This document shows positions 32,160 to 43,310 of a stretch of 64,000 bases of DNA, in pieces (position 1 is the first letter of the stretch; every line of letters starts with the position of its first letter). The stretch comes from Lumbricus rubellus (taxonomy: Eukaryota; Annelida; Clitellata; Crassiclitellata; Lumbricidae). The stretch is from positions 34,342,785 to 34,406,784 of the forward strand of contig OX243815.1 in NCBI GenBank assembly GCA_945859605.1, read 5' to 3'. The translations under genes and the position numbers were made by a program. The notes under the pieces are model-generated. The model ran no database searches, had not been told where the DNA came from, and worked only from the letters and a program-made list of their open reading frames with translations.

Positions 32160-35100
32160 TAGAGAATATGATATCAGACACATACCCTGTATGCAATCCG
32201 CTGTGGAGAAGGAAGCCAGTGTAAGATATCCCGCATATAAGATGAGACATGGCCATATTTTGGGATATGGCCAACAAGTCGCGCCGCAGAGCGGAAGTGC
32301 CGTTCAAGGCAGCCAATCCGGTCAGCCGGTAGTCCATGATAGAGGATGCTGCATTATAGTCAAGGCGGGAACTACGAAAGAGTGAAGAGTAGAGGCAGCA
32401 CTAAAAGACAGAGAGCGTGAGACCTCTTAAGCTGACGCAACTGGTAGTAACAGCTTCGGCATAGAAGGTTTATATGCCGAGTGAAAGTTAGCTCTTGATC
32501 TAAAATAATACCAAGGTCCCGCACAAAAGGTGAGAATGTAATCAGAGGAAACTCTAATGCTAAGGCTTTCATGTCCATTTTTGCCAGTTGTTGACGCGTC
32601 CCAAACCAGATATACATGTATTGCGTCTTGGTAGGGTTCAGTCGCAAACGGTTAGAGGACATCAAGACCTCCAGGGTTTCCATGGAACTACAAATTTTTC
32701 TCGAACCGCATCAGCAGCGGCAGATGCTGGGCAGTGAACATAATTATGTTCAGGTCATCAGCATAGGGTTGACTAAGGATTGCATTTGCCAATAAGAGTG
32801 GTCCAAGGTCTGCAGTGTAAGCTTATATTATATAATAGGGGACGGTGGGACCTACATGTAGGACAGAGACTTGGGGCAATCCAAACGGGGCAGGTGTTCA
32901 GGATGATATAGCAGTCCCACAAGCCAGAGTGTAAAAACGGTCTTTAAGGTAGGAAGTGAGCCAGTTGAGAAAATTCCTGAGATGCCAAAAGAGATAGAAA
33001 GTCTAGTTATAAGGATATCATGGTCAACTGTGTCGAAAGCAGCGCTTACATAGAATCACGCCAAAAGGGTGACCTGGGAGTTGTCAATGGCCGCATAGAT
33101 ATCTGAAAGAAGGCGAAGAAATAAAGTCTCCGTGGAGTGGTCTTTCTGGAAACCTGATTGAAAAAATGGAAGGAGATCATTTTGATTAAGGTAGTGGGTG
33201 AATTGGACAGATACAACTTTTCCAATTATTTTTGACAAGAAAGAAACATTTGCTATGGGCCTAAAGTTAGTTGGATCCGCCATATCCAAACTTTCACTCA
33301 TCGGCACTGGAACGACGATTGACCGTTTCTGTGACTCGGGAAGCATACCATCACGGAGAGAACTATTGCAGAGGACTGTTAGGAAAGGGAGTAGCCTAGT
33401 GTCGACTAACTCCTGGAGAAGGAACGTAGGTAGAGGGTCTAGTTCGCAGGTCTTCGGTGCAGAGGTAAGAATGATTCGTCGCAGCTCATGAGCTGAGACA
33501 GGATCCAAGGAAGACAACTCACAGCCAGGGACGTCATTTCAGTTTTTTCCAGAGGGGGCAAAACTTAGCCAGCTTATGTTTCGTATTTTGTCGAGGCATA
33601 TATATACACACACATATGTAGGCCTACATATATAGGTATATATATATATAATATTATATATATATATGTAAAAACTGCAAGCTGCGCAAGCCAGTGTTGC
33701 ACGATGTCTGCATAATTATTATATAGGCCTAATAATGTTCTTTACTGAACAAAAATTAATCCGGTTGACAGAACGCAAAAATGTACAGTTATGCAATTGA
33801 AACAGTTCACGAGAACGCAAATTACAGAAGACATAAATCTGATGAGAGAGGCGCTCCCAGTCCACGATGATACAAGTAGGACCAGACACATGCAGCGTTC
33901 GTGAATAATACCCGGCGCGGCGGCGCTTGGCCTTTGGGGGCGCTTTAGAAATTTGGGGATTACGATTATACCGTGTTTAAGTTAAAAGCTAGGTTAATGT
34001 TTAAAACATATTATATTCGTTGGCATCTCTTCATGTAGGCTAGGCCTGCACATTGAGACTGCAGGGAACAACAATGCTGATGGTGTATGTCTAAATTATG
34101 AGACAGCGCCTGTGCTCTGCATGGCTGTCTCCGTCTGTCTGTTGTCTGTCTCTGTTATGCCCTTTTGGAGTTGTGTGCACTTGCACTGTTTATCTAGTTC
34201 AATCAATATTACGATTACGATTATAGCGTCCTTCAACATCAATACTCAGAAGCGGTCCCGATTCATGCCATGCGAGAAAAATAGAGTTGTACTCACACCT
34301 TTATACAGCTCCTGGCGACTACCGTGATTTGGAAACAAGCAGAAAAGAACTTAAAAGGCAAAGCAGAACACTCTCTATAGGCTGTGACAGTTACCAATTT
34401 CACTTATTTGACATTCAGTAATAATCCTCTAGGCACTTCAATATCAGGTCTCGAAATGAACTGAGCTTGGTTCTGTGTCTAATATACTATATAACTATTC
34501 TTAGGTGTCTACTCCCACTCCCAAAGCTCACGTAGAATAATATATGTACTGACACATATCCTGTATATATAAATATATATATAGGATAATATCCAATACG
34601 TTATATATCCAGCTGTCTTAATCAATTTTCCAGTCCCCTAGCACTTAATGCGTCCAGTCTGATATATATTAGTCGTCACATTCATCCTCAGACCACCTCT
34701 ACTCCGGCTTTGGCCTATCTGCCACGACATCTGTTTTCGGTTGAATCGGGCCCAGAATCAAAGGTTTCTAGTATCAGTGTCCACAATGATCCTATATGTA
34801 TCATCCAGGGAGGCTTAGAAGTCGTCTAGCCTGCTGACCTTCATTATAGGGTCAAAGTCAGCCTTTCGCCGCCTTAAGATGTACAGTACAGACATGGGTA
34901 TAGATAGGGAGGAAGTTCCTCCCTTTCATCATCAGGATTTACGGCCCTGACTTGCACATTGTTGACCTCTATTATAGGGGTGTTCTGCCAGTTTAGCTAT
35001 TTTCCAACCTAGCACACGAGTTCCATTCAATCTCTTGGGAGGTTTCTATCACTTCAGGAAACCACTCTGTGCAAAGTTCTGACATCCGAAAATTACCAGA

Positions 35101-35648
35101 TCACAGCACTGACCATGGATACATGTAGTAATTGGTCTTCTGTTATCTTAAATTCCAAGTGAAAAATAAAGATATCTTATTTTGATCAAATGAGTAAATG
35201 CACTTATATAAAAAAATGTTTTTTCCGCCAAATTCAGGGGGGGGCAAATGCCCCCCCTGCCCCCCCAAATGACGTCCCTGCTCACAGCTAACCGGAGGAA
35301 AGATCGGTGGTGAGCAGTCTCTGACGGTGTTTACCAGCTTAGCGAAAGCGACAAAAATGCATCGGGCGAGAAGAGAGGCGTGGTAGTGTTCCATCCTGGT
35401 CTGGCACGTCCAAGGAGGTCATTGAAGGTCGACCAGAGCTTCCTGGGCTCTCTTGAATGGTAGGCGATCTTTTGCTCCCAATGCGCTCGGTCCCTTTCCT
35501 TGTATTTTCGATGCATTTCACGAACGTATTTCACAAAGTTGATGCAGTCGTTAGATGATTTGGTACGTCTGTAACGTCTCTCTAAGCAACGAGCATGGCG
35601 GCGTAAGGAACGGCACTCGGCGTTGAACCAGTAGTAGTCACTTATGGG
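32160..35648 (-). pseudogene. L2-like LINE, minus strand, split by a hAT and decayed
   Basis: 35650-35289 encodes the linker before the polymerase (HRKYKERDRAHWEQKIAY, RKLWSTFNDLLG). After the hAT (33526-35280), 33517-33056 encodes the fingers (SAHELRRIILTSAPKTCELD, NFRPIANVSFLSKIIGKV, FQSGFQKDHSTETLFLRLL). Frameshifted sequence around 32750 still shows YADD, and 32683-32372 encodes SSNRLRLNPTKTQ and VRDLGIILDQELTFTRHI. The 3' end is lost where array A begins. Not functional. Confidence 0.85.
33526..35280. mobile_element. Non-autonomous hAT element, 1755 bp, inside the L2-like LINE
   Basis: Inverted ends CAGGGACGTCATTT (33526) and AAATGACGTCCCTG (35280); 8-bp duplications CTCACAGC at 33518-33525 and 35281-35288. 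Subterminal G-rich and C-rich GGGGGGGCA phrases are usual for this hAT type. No transposase frame; the longest interior ORFs are featureless. Confidence 0.92.
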
Positions 35649-36645
35649 TGTAGATACCCGCTCGGGAGATGTCTAGATTGAACACTGAACGTATCCCGAT
35701 TTCCGCCTCAATCTGTCAGTCTCAGATATATAGAACTTTGCATTCGTGCCTTCTATGTGCAGTGTACATGTGGGTAATTTTTTACATTTATTAGTTTAGG
35801 TGGGAAAGTGGAGTGAGACAGATGAGATCAGGATTGCAGATAGAAGTGTGGACATAGTGGAAGACTTCTGTTATCTGGGCAGCACACTATCAGCCGACAG
35901 TAGATGCGATAAAGAAATAAAGATTCGTATTGGAAAGGCAAATGCGGCTTTTGGAAAACTAGAGAAGATATGGAAAAGCAATGGATGTAGCTTGAAGGTC
36001 AAGATCCGGTTATATGTAGCTATTGTGTTGAGCACACTTCTGTATGGAGCTGAGACGTGGCCAATGACGGTGGCAAATGGAAAGCGATTGGAGGCAGCCC
36101 ATCATAAATGGCTGAGACGAATTCTGCACATCTCATGGAGAGACAAGATAACAAATAAAAGCATCAGAGAAAGAACTGGACAGGGAAAAATGGAGATTAT
36201 CATCAGAAAGAAGCGACTAAAGTGGATGGGGCATGTAACAAGAATGGAGCAAGAGAGGAGAGCAAAACAAGCAACAATCTGGACACCGGAGGGAAGACGT
36301 GGCAGAGGGAGGCCAAGGAAGAACTGGATGGGGACTATACGAGAGGATTTACAAGATCTTGAGATGACATGGAACGATGCTGTCGAGGTGGCGATGGACA
36401 GAGTGGAGTGGAGAAGCTGCGTTGCCCGATGTGCAGAGCTGCACGGGAAGGACTAAGGTTCTAAGGTAAGGATTAGTTTAGTAGTATAACCTACTGCTGA
36501 CTGCTGCAATGGGTCGCCGCAGCTACCCAATGTACCCATTGCAGCCCTAGGCACAAGCCTCGCGTGTCTGGACCTTAAAACGGCTTACATTGCGCCTTAT
36601 GAGGCTTATGTCACACTATTTTAAAATCTTCTGATTAGGATTACA
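35649..36645 (-). mobile_element. Composite segment X, copy 2 (split by an RTE-like fragment)
   Basis: 36645-36472 and 35799-35649, read on the minus strand, align with 59877-60170 (shared TCCAGACACGCGAGGCT, GCGGCGACCCATTG, AGACTGACAGATTGAGGC and CGAGCGGGTATCT). In both copies X lies inward of the GGACAAAATGG array and its CTTGGAGATAAAGATTCTTA spacer. Confidence 0.8.
35800..36471 (+). pseudogene. RTE-like LINE, 5'-truncated, with target duplication
   Basis: 218 open codons: VEDFCYLGSTLSADSRCDKE, RLYVAIVLSTLLYGAETW, HHKWLRRILHISWRDKITN, LKWMGHVTRMEQERR and RGRGRPRKNWMGTIREDL, ending GKD-stop. This is the C-terminal region after the polymerase in RTE-like LINEs. Flanking 10-bp duplications ATTAGTTTAG (35790-35799 and 36472-36481) show insertion into segment X. 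The polymerase catalytic site is absent. Confidence 0.9.
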
Positions 36646-36654
36646 TTATTATAT

Positions 36655-37245
36655 ATACAGGGTGGCGCAAAATAAACCGGACTATTAGGTTTGTCCTCGC
36701 TGATTTCGTCTCCGCAAGCGCCCAGAACTTCTTTCAAATGTTCAATATCTCGAATTCTCTGCCTGTAGACAAGCTGCTGAAGCATTCCCCAGATCGAATA
36801 GTCTACGGGATTCAAGTCCGCACTGTTCAGTGGCCAATTTTCTGGTTCAATATAGTCTGGAACGTGAGCAGTGAGAAAAGCAACTGTTTTTCGTGAACAA
36901 TGAGCAGGTGCTCCATCCCGCTGGAAAGTGAAATTGTCACCAGAGTGGGCTATAATGTCTGGCAGTAATCCTTGATGTAGAGTATACAGGGTGGCGCAAA
37001 ATAAACCGGCCTATTAGTTTTTGCAATTGCATCGCTTGATAATCCAAGTAATTATCGCCTTAAAACTATCATTAGACAGAAATGACACAGAAAAAATGTC
37101 ATTGAATGAACTGTAAAAGTTCAGAATTTTCTGAATGCGTAATAAATTTCAGTCAAAGTGATGGCCCCCGTTTGCTGCGATAACAATGATAATCGCTTGC
37201 GAAACTGTGCAATAGCCCGGTTGATAGTGTCCTCGCTGATTTCGT
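36655..37245 (-). pseudogene. Mariner-like transposase fragment with duplicated ends
   Basis: ACAGGGTGGCGCAAAATAAA termini occur at 36657 and 36988. Between them the minus strand encodes FQRDGAPAHCSRKTVAFL (second catalytic Asp region) and LNPVDYSIWGMLQQLVYRQR (third acidic residue region, D of LNPVDY), a mariner DDE/D C-terminus. The N-terminal half is missing, and a second partial copy (to 37245) repeats GTCCTCGCTGATTTCGTC. Confidence 0.8.
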
Positions 37246-37447
37246 CCCAACATGCGGTCAATTTTATGGTTCAATAAAGTCTACAGTGTATATATCTATT
37301 ATATATAGAGAGAGGAAGAGGAGGAACATAGAAAGATAGATAGAGACAGAGAGAGGATAGTTAATGAGTTTTTTTAGGGCTGCAACACAGATTTTGTTTA
37401 AATGTATGAAATGATTTAAGTCTAAGAATCTTTATCTCCAAGTACCA

Positions 37448-37908
37448 GGGTACCATATTGTCCATACCATGTTGTCCATACCATGTTGTCCATACCATTT
37501 TGTCCGTGCCATTTTGTCCATACCATTTTGTCCATACCATTTTGTCCGTGCCATTTTGTCCATACCATTTTGTCCATACCATTTTGTCCGTGCCATTTTG
37601 TCCATACCATTTTGTCCATACCATTTTGTCCGTGCCATTTTGTCCATACCATTTTGTCCATACCATTTTGTCCGTACCATTTTGTCCTAGTACCATTTTA
37701 TCCGCTACCATTTTGTCCATACCATTTTGTCCGCACCATTTTGTCCGTACCATTTTGTCCTAGTACCATTTTGTCCCCTACCATTTTGTCCATACCATTT
37801 TGTCCGTGCCATTTTGTCCGTACCATTTTGTCCAATGCCATTTTGTCCCAATACCATTTTGTCCATACCATTTTGTCCGTACCATTTTGTCCGCTACCAT
37901 TTTGTCCG
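37448..37908 (-). repeat. GGACAAAATGG minisatellite array B
   Basis: Same unit as array A on the minus strand, about 31 units. From 37908 inward the spacers run TAGC, TAC, TAT, TATTG, CATT, TAC, CAC, TAT, TAGG, TACTAG, TAC, TGC, TAT, TAGC. The rare GGATAAAATGG unit follows at the homologous place. The inner half is a TAT-TAT-CAC higher-order repeat. Confidence 0.92.
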
Positions 37909-38129
37909 GTCACCGAAAAAAACATACACAAGCCTCACGTCAATAAAGATATTTTTGAAATGTTAAGTTAAACAAATTTATTTTTTAATTCAAGATTTGT
38001 AACCTTTTTAATAATGAAAATGTTGATGTTCAATGCCTTCAAGTTATTAATGATTCTAAAATTCTAAATTCTCCTGATCTAATTTTATGGTTTTTTGTCA
38101 TTTCTACATAGCCAAGGCATACGTGTCCT

Positions 38130-38632
38130 GGGCACGACGTTAAACTGCATCCATCCTCTGCCACAGGGAACCAACAACGTCCCTGTGCCAGTCCTAAGCC
38201 CGGACAAAAGGAGGAAGGTTTGCCAGATGGGTGGCGATACGCTGGCAGTGAAAAACCAAGACGATTGTAATCCGCCAATACCACGACACAAGTGACATAG
38301 CGGCCCAGATGCTTCAAGGTGTCATGATGTGGAGCAGACATGCACAGGCCGGTCAGGACAGACCGATGGAGAGAGTCGGGGGAGAGAGCGCGGGACACAA
38401 CGGGCATTGACCCACGTTGTCCTTCGTGCCTCTTTTTCACGATTCTCTTCAATCAGACAAGGTGGTCTAGGTGCTCCAAGATGTTAATGGTATGGGGCAG
38501 ACCTGCTGACCGGACCGGTTGAAGCTGGGCAACATGGCACGAGACAGACTCAGAACAGAGAGTGGCGTCGGACTCCTACGGGCATTGAGCCCAAGGTTAT
38601 TGAAGATGAAGAAGAAGAAGAAGAAGGCATAC
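38130..38632 (+). mobile_element. SINE-like retroposon, near full-length copy
   Basis: Begins CTGGGCACGACGTTAAACTG and ends CCTACGGGCATTGAGCCCA with a (GAA)n tail at 38608-38625. Same family as 187-677. Overlapping frames on both strands are not genes. Confidence 0.82.
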
Positions 38633-39090
38633 TTTAGAGCGAGTTTAGTATTTGGCCTAACATTTAGTATGATTTTCGCTTCTAGATTTTTCTTTGAATC
38701 ATCTTAAAATATGAAATCCATATTTCAAGCAGACATCATTCCACTTGTGCACAAACAGATTTATGCTTTCTCCATGTTCTTCTTGGTTGATTTACTTAAG
38801 CATTGCAGCAGCACCGTTTACGCATTCACTAAGCCTGTCGTTGGTTGTTCAACATGCATAGCTCTAGAAACCATCTTGACGCTACCAAATCTAATTCCAC
38901 GTCATCGGCTGTAGGTTCGAAAAATTTTCGTATCATTGTGATAGTCCAAATATGTCCATTTCGAACATTACAGTTTGTTATTACAGTAATGGGCAACAGA
39001 TTTCATAGGCGTGGTCGCAAACCTGTATTCTATGAATGTATGCTGCAAAATGTAAATAAGGGAACAAGGCTGTCGTAAAATAAAATACAA
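38633..39090. other. No gene recognised
   Basis: AT-rich; 67-77 codon plus frames lack any family signature. Confidence 0.3.
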
Positions 39091-39092
39091 TA

Positions 39093-39600
39093 TACAGGGT
39101 GGACCCAAAAAAGACCCCATAGTTTTTTTGGTCAATATCTTGGCCAGAAGTAAGAATTTCGGAATGAAATTTTACAGGCTCAAAGACAATTCATATTTAC
39201 ACATGATGGCCAGATATCATCAAAATATTTCAAACAGAACAAAAGTTATACCACTTTTAGTGAGGCCACACACCGTGGGGACACGTGCCCCAACTGCCTC
39301 CTCGATTCTACTATGAGTATATAAGTATACTTATCAATGCTCTGAGAGAGGCAACTAACAAATATATGAACATTGTTCATGAAAACATCACTTTCCAGCA
39401 CATTGAGGTCGTCAGCAGCCAAATATTCAATGTAAAAAGCATGATAAACCTCTATATTTTGAACCCCATTTTTAGGGGTGACCCCCATGGTCGGAGTTTG
39501 GACATGTTATTCAGCAACATATTTTGATCAGAAAAATGTTTAGAAAGCTTAAGTGCCAATTTTGCCCAGGTGAAACTGTAGATTGCCTGGACTATAAAGG
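39093..39600 (+). mobile_element. Mariner-like remnant
   Basis: TACAGGGTGGACCCAAAAAAG at 39093 is a mariner-type end. 39200-39290 (AAAATATTTCAAACAGAACA, TTTTAGTGAGGCCACACACC) matches 43335-43400 and 46440-46500. No intact transposase. Confidence 0.55.
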
Positions 39601-39943
39601 CAATTGTATTTACGTTTGGTGCCCAGCAGGTACCTCGGGAGAGGAACAGGGCTAGGAGAAAGAACTCTGAAGATAAAATATATTCGATCTCAGGAAGAAC
39701 CGGAGCCAGTCCCTAAAGAGGAGGGTTGGACGAATGGGTGCAGATACTTCGCCGTAAAAAAGAAGACGACAGAAATCCACTATGCACGAGACGAAAACAA
39801 AAAGGACATACTGGCTCGGACGACGCCCGGGTCAAAAAGGTCCGCGTCCCCAATCGACCGACCAGGGTTGGGTCGGAAAATTGGATACTGGAAGAAGAGG
39901 AAGAGGAACGGGGCAGGGACAAGAACAGGAGGAATAGCAGAGC

Positions 39944-40429
39944 ATGAAAGTACCAAAAGGAGAATTCACAATAGGGACATGGAACGTACGCACATTGTGG
40001 GCAACGGGAAAACTAGAACTACTAAGAAAAGAAATGGAGAGATACAGATATGATATACTAGGACTAGCAGAAGTAAGATGGACGGGATCTGGAGAGATTA
40101 ATGGGTCTGAATTAATATGGTCAGGTGAAGAAAAAGAGCACAAGAGTGGGGTAAGTTTCCTACTGAACGAGAAAGCAAGGAAAGCACTAATTGGCTATAA
40201 ACCTGTAAACCCGAGGATAATTGTGGCGAGATTCAAGGGAAAACCAATAAATATAGCAGTAATACAAATATACGCACCAACGACTGATAGCTCAGAAGAA
40301 GAAATAGAAGAGTTCTATGGAAAATTAGAAGAAACCATCAAGGAAATTCCTAAAAAGATTTCAAAGTCATTATGGGAGATTACAATGCAAAAATTGGATC
40401 AGACAACACAGGATGGGAGCAAGTTATGA
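39944..40429 (+). pseudogene. LINE endonuclease domain, N-terminal part, frameshifted
   Basis: Open for about 135 codons with endonuclease motifs: TWNVRTL, AEVRW (metal-binding Glu), SGVSFLLN and QIYAPTTDS. At about 40352 one A is missing from an A-run, so the true continuation (DFKVIMGDYNAKIGSDNTGW, catalytic D and N) moves to the next frame. The last ~25 codons of this frame are therefore spurious. Confidence 0.85.
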
Positions 40430-40504
40430 AAAAGTATGGGTATGGACAAAGGAATGAAAGAGGGGAGAGACTGCTAGACTTTGCGGCAAAACATGAGCTT
40501 ATAA

Positions 40505-40965
40505 TCTATATAAATAAAAATGAAACTTTCCAATAGTTTGTGGAAAGTGTTCTCGAAAAGTACCGCACAGACTGTTTTGAAAATTTAACAAAACCTTCCA
40601 TTCCAATAGGAGAGTTTCCAACTTTTTTTTCCCCGAATAAACGCAATCTTTTCCACAAAAAGTGAACTTTGCATTCCGCTCGACCGCCATTTTCAAAATC
40701 AACAAAACTGCCCGTTGCCAGATTTCAGAAACGCCTTGAGCAACAGCGACCAGACGAAACATGAATGAGGTCGCGTGCCGTGACGTCATAAGCGAGTCGA
40801 TAATTTTCCGGCCTTTCAACATTTTTGGGCTCTATCCGCTCTCAGGAAGGGACGATGTGAGGGAGGGGGGGAGGGGGTGGAGGAGGGGAAGGGGAAGGGG
40901 AGGGGAGGGGGAGGAGGAGGGGAGAGTCTTCTCTGCCACAGCAACGCGTGGCCGGGTACAGCTAG
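40505..40965 (+). mobile_element. Non-autonomous Helitron, copy 3, inside the LINE
   Basis: 461 bp from TCTATATAAATAAAAATG to GGCCGGGTACAGCTAG, placed exactly between A (40504) and T (40966) without duplication, the Helitron rule. Removing it rejoins codons for HELIIC and NTMFKQKECRKW in one frame. A purine-rich block (40858-40925) precedes the conserved GCAACGCGTGG end. Confidence 0.93.
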
Positions 40966-40967
40966 TC

Positions 40968-43310
40968 TGTAATACAATGTTCAAACAAAAGGAATGTCGA
41001 AAATGGACATGGAGGTCTCCAGATGGAAAACATACAAACATGATAGACCTAATCATGATAGACAGCAGATGGAAATCAGCAGTGAGATTATGCAGAACCT
41101 TTCAGGGAGCAGACATAGCCTCAGATCATAGTTTGGTAATGTGTAATGTACAGTTAAGGCTAAAACACATACGAAAAAAACAATACACGAAGATACGGAA
41201 TATGGAAATGTTAGAAAACCCGGTAGTAAGGAGCTGCTTTGTAGAAAAGGTAAAAGAGGGAATACACAACGCAAGGATACAAGACATGGGGATGGATCAA
41301 AGGACAGAGACGATAAACAAGATCATATTAGAGGCAGCAGAGGAAACAATACCAGAAACAGAAAAGGCAAATAGGAAATGGATATCAACGGATACTTTAG
41401 AATTAGCAAAGGAAAAAAGAGAAATGAAAATCAGAATGAAAGATTCACAGGAAATGACAGCACAATACAAACAATTGTGTAACAGAGTCAAGATTTCAGC
41501 AAGAAAAGATAAACAGACATGGATAGAGAAGAAATGCAATAAGATTGAGAAGTGCACAATGGAAGCGAAAACAAGGGAGGCATATAGGTTTGTTAAAGAG
41601 GTAAGCAGAAAATGGCAGCCAAACCAAACAGCAATAAAGGACAAAGAAGGAAATATTATAATGGATAAGGATAAATGCAGACAAAGATGGACACAATATT
41701 GCAGTGAACTATACAAAGACCAGAATGAAGATAGCAGAACACATCTAGAACTAGAAATGATTAGTCCACCGGCTATAGACGACACAGAAAATGACATCTT
41801 ATACGAGGAAGTACAGCAGGCAATCCAAAAACTTAAAAAAGGGAAAAGTCCGGGAGAAGATGGGATTACGGGAGAAATGATAATGGCGGGAGGAGAAAAA
41901 CTACATAAAGAAATACACAAATTATGTAACCAAGTATGGAGGGAAGGAAAGATCCCAGAGGTGTGGACAAAATCTATCTTGATAATACTACCAAAAAAGG
42001 GTGACCTGATGGAATGCAAAAACTATAGAACAATTGCACTAATGAGCCATATGGGTAAAGTGATGATGAAGGTACTAACATACAGACTAAGGGATCAACT
42101 GGAGAAACAGATTGCAGATGAACAAGCAGGATTCAGAAGGGATAGAAGTACCGCGCAACAAATACTGATGCTAAGATTAATAGCAGAAAAAGCAAAAAGA
42201 AAAGACAGAGTTATATACAATTGCTTTATAGACTTCCAAAAGGCATTTGACTCGGTTAAACAGAATGTCATATGGGCAACTCTCCGATCCTATGGAGTGG
42301 GAAAACAACTGGTGCAAATTCTGCAAAATACCGGTGAACAGTCAAAGGCAGCAGTCAGGATAGATAAGGAACTAGGTGAATGGTTTAAAATCAGTATAGG
42401 AACAAAACAGGGAGATCCAGTCTCGCCTATTGAATTCATTGGATACTTGGAAAGAGTAATGGATGAGATACAAGACGACGGGACGGGAATATCTGTGCAA
42501 GGACAAACAATTAACAATCTAAGATTTGCGGATGACGTAGATCTCCTAGAGGAGAACTTTGACATACTTCAAAAGAATGTGGAACTGTTGGATAGAGCGG
42601 GTGAAAAAGCAAATCTGAAAATTAACATCGGAATGACAAAGACAATGGCATTTGGAAAAGAAGAAATAGGAAATAACATCAAAGTTAGAGGAGAAAACAT
42701 CGAAAATGTCACAGAATTTGTATACTTAGGGAGCCTACTGACGTCAGATAACAACTGCACGAAGGAGATTAGAAGAAGAATTAACAAAGCAAAAGGGATA
42801 ATGGCGGGATTCAACAACATATGGAGGAGCAAAACAATATCACAAGGCACAAAGAAAAGAATACTAGAAACATGCGTATTCAGCACGGCGTTGTATGCAT
42901 GTGAAACCTGGACACTAAAGAAGGAGGACAAAAAGAGGATAATAGCATTCGAAATGTACTGTTATAGGAGAATATTGCAGATAAGCTGGGCACAAAAAAT
43001 AACTAACGTGGAAGTGCGAAGAAGACTTAACAGCAAATCAGATATGATAGAAATCATAATGAAAAGCAAACTGAAATCATTCGGACACATCCAAAGAATG
43101 AGTGATAATAGAAAGATAAAGAGCATATTGACGGGAATCATGGAGGGATCGGGGAGAAGGGGAAGACCATGCAGAGAATGGTTGCAGGACATTGAAGAAT
43201 GGTGTGGGATGAATGCACAGGAACTGACACATCGGGCACAGGACAGAGAAGTATGGAGAACAGTGGTCAAGTGTGCAGTGGACACCTACGGGCTGTTAGC
43301 CCACGGATAA
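40968..43310 (+). CDS. RTE-like LINE polyprotein: endonuclease C-terminus and reverse transcriptase
   Basis: About 780 continuous codons. A longer 849-codon frame starts inside the Helitron, and its first 69 codons are not LINE sequence. Motifs in order: SDHSLVMCNV (endonuclease His), GKSPGEDGITGEM, ILPKKGDLMECKNYRTIAL, DEQAGFRRDRST, FIDFQKAFDSV (first catalytic Asp), GTKQGDPVSP, LRFADDVDLL (catalytic FADD), VYLGSLLTSDNN, ALYACETWTLKKEDKKRI and GRRGRPCREWLQDIEEW. All polymerase motifs look intact, so the sequence decayed little after insertion. The enzyme nicks target DNA and copies its own RNA there; this copy cannot do so because the 5' half is broken. Confidence 0.92.
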   Translation, partial: CNTMFKQKECRKWTWRSPDGKHTNMIDLIMIDSRWKSAVRLCRTFQGADIASDHSLVMCNVQLRLKHIRKKQYTKIRNMEMLENPVVRSCFVEKVKEGIHNARIQDMGMDQRTETINKIILEAAEETIPETEKANRKWISTDTLELAKEKREMKIRMKDSQEMTAQYKQLCNRVKISARKDKQTWIEKKCNKIEKCTMEAKTREAYRFVKEVSRKWQPNQTAIKDKEGNIIMDKDKCRQRWTQYCSELYKDQNEDSRTHLELEMISPPAIDDTENDILYEEVQQAIQKLKKGKSPGEDGITGEMIMAGGEKLHKEIHKLCNQVWREGKIPEVWTKSILIILPKKGDLMECKNYRTIALMSHMGKVMMKVLTYRLRDQLEKQIADEQAGFRRDRSTAQQILMLRLIAEKAKRKDRVIYNCFIDFQKAFDSVKQNVIWATLRSYGVGKQLVQILQNTGEQSKAAVRIDKELGEWFKISIGTKQGDPVSPIEFIGYLERVMDEIQDDGTGISVQGQTINNLRFADDVDLLEENFDILQKNVELLDRAGEKANLKINIGMTKTMAFGKEEIGNNIKVRGENIENVTEFVYLGSLLTSDNNCTKEIRRRINKAKGIMAGFNNIWRSKTISQGTKKRILETCVFSTALYACETWTLKKEDKKRIIAFEMYCYRRILQISWAQKITNVEVRRRLNSKSDMIEIIMKSKLKSFGHIQRMSDNRKIKSILTGIMEGSGRRGRPCREWLQDIEEWCGMNAQELTHRAQDREVWRTVVKCAVDTYGLLAHG

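Larger units (their letters stand above)
31847..37915. mobile_element. Candidate TU/Foldback-like element bounded by inverted minisatellites
   Basis: Outer ends are inverted GGACAAAATGG arrays: plus orientation from 31856, minus orientation ending at 37908. Both start from the outside with the same unit-variant order. Seven A residues flank both ends (31840-31846 and 37916-37922), a possible but low-complexity target duplication. The interior holds an L2-like LINE, composite segment X, an RTE-like fragment and mariner pieces. Sea urchin TU elements have inverted repeats with outer domains of ~15-bp tandem units, the closest known design. That these 6 kb are a single element is inference. Confidence 0.5.

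Noticed and set aside
31746..32385. Long frames with CPYHFV or GQNGTDKM repeats (also 37361-37971 and 58960-59830)
   Set aside because: All are six-frame readings of the GGACAAAATGG minisatellite.
32740..37000. Autonomous transposase genes for the hAT, Mutator-like and piggyBac-like elements
   Set aside because: None of these elements contains a frame with the expected catalytic motifs; all copies here are non-autonomous.
41297..42019. 240-codon minus frame (and other minus frames to 43285)
   Set aside because: Shadow of the A-rich, open RTE-like LINE coding strand.
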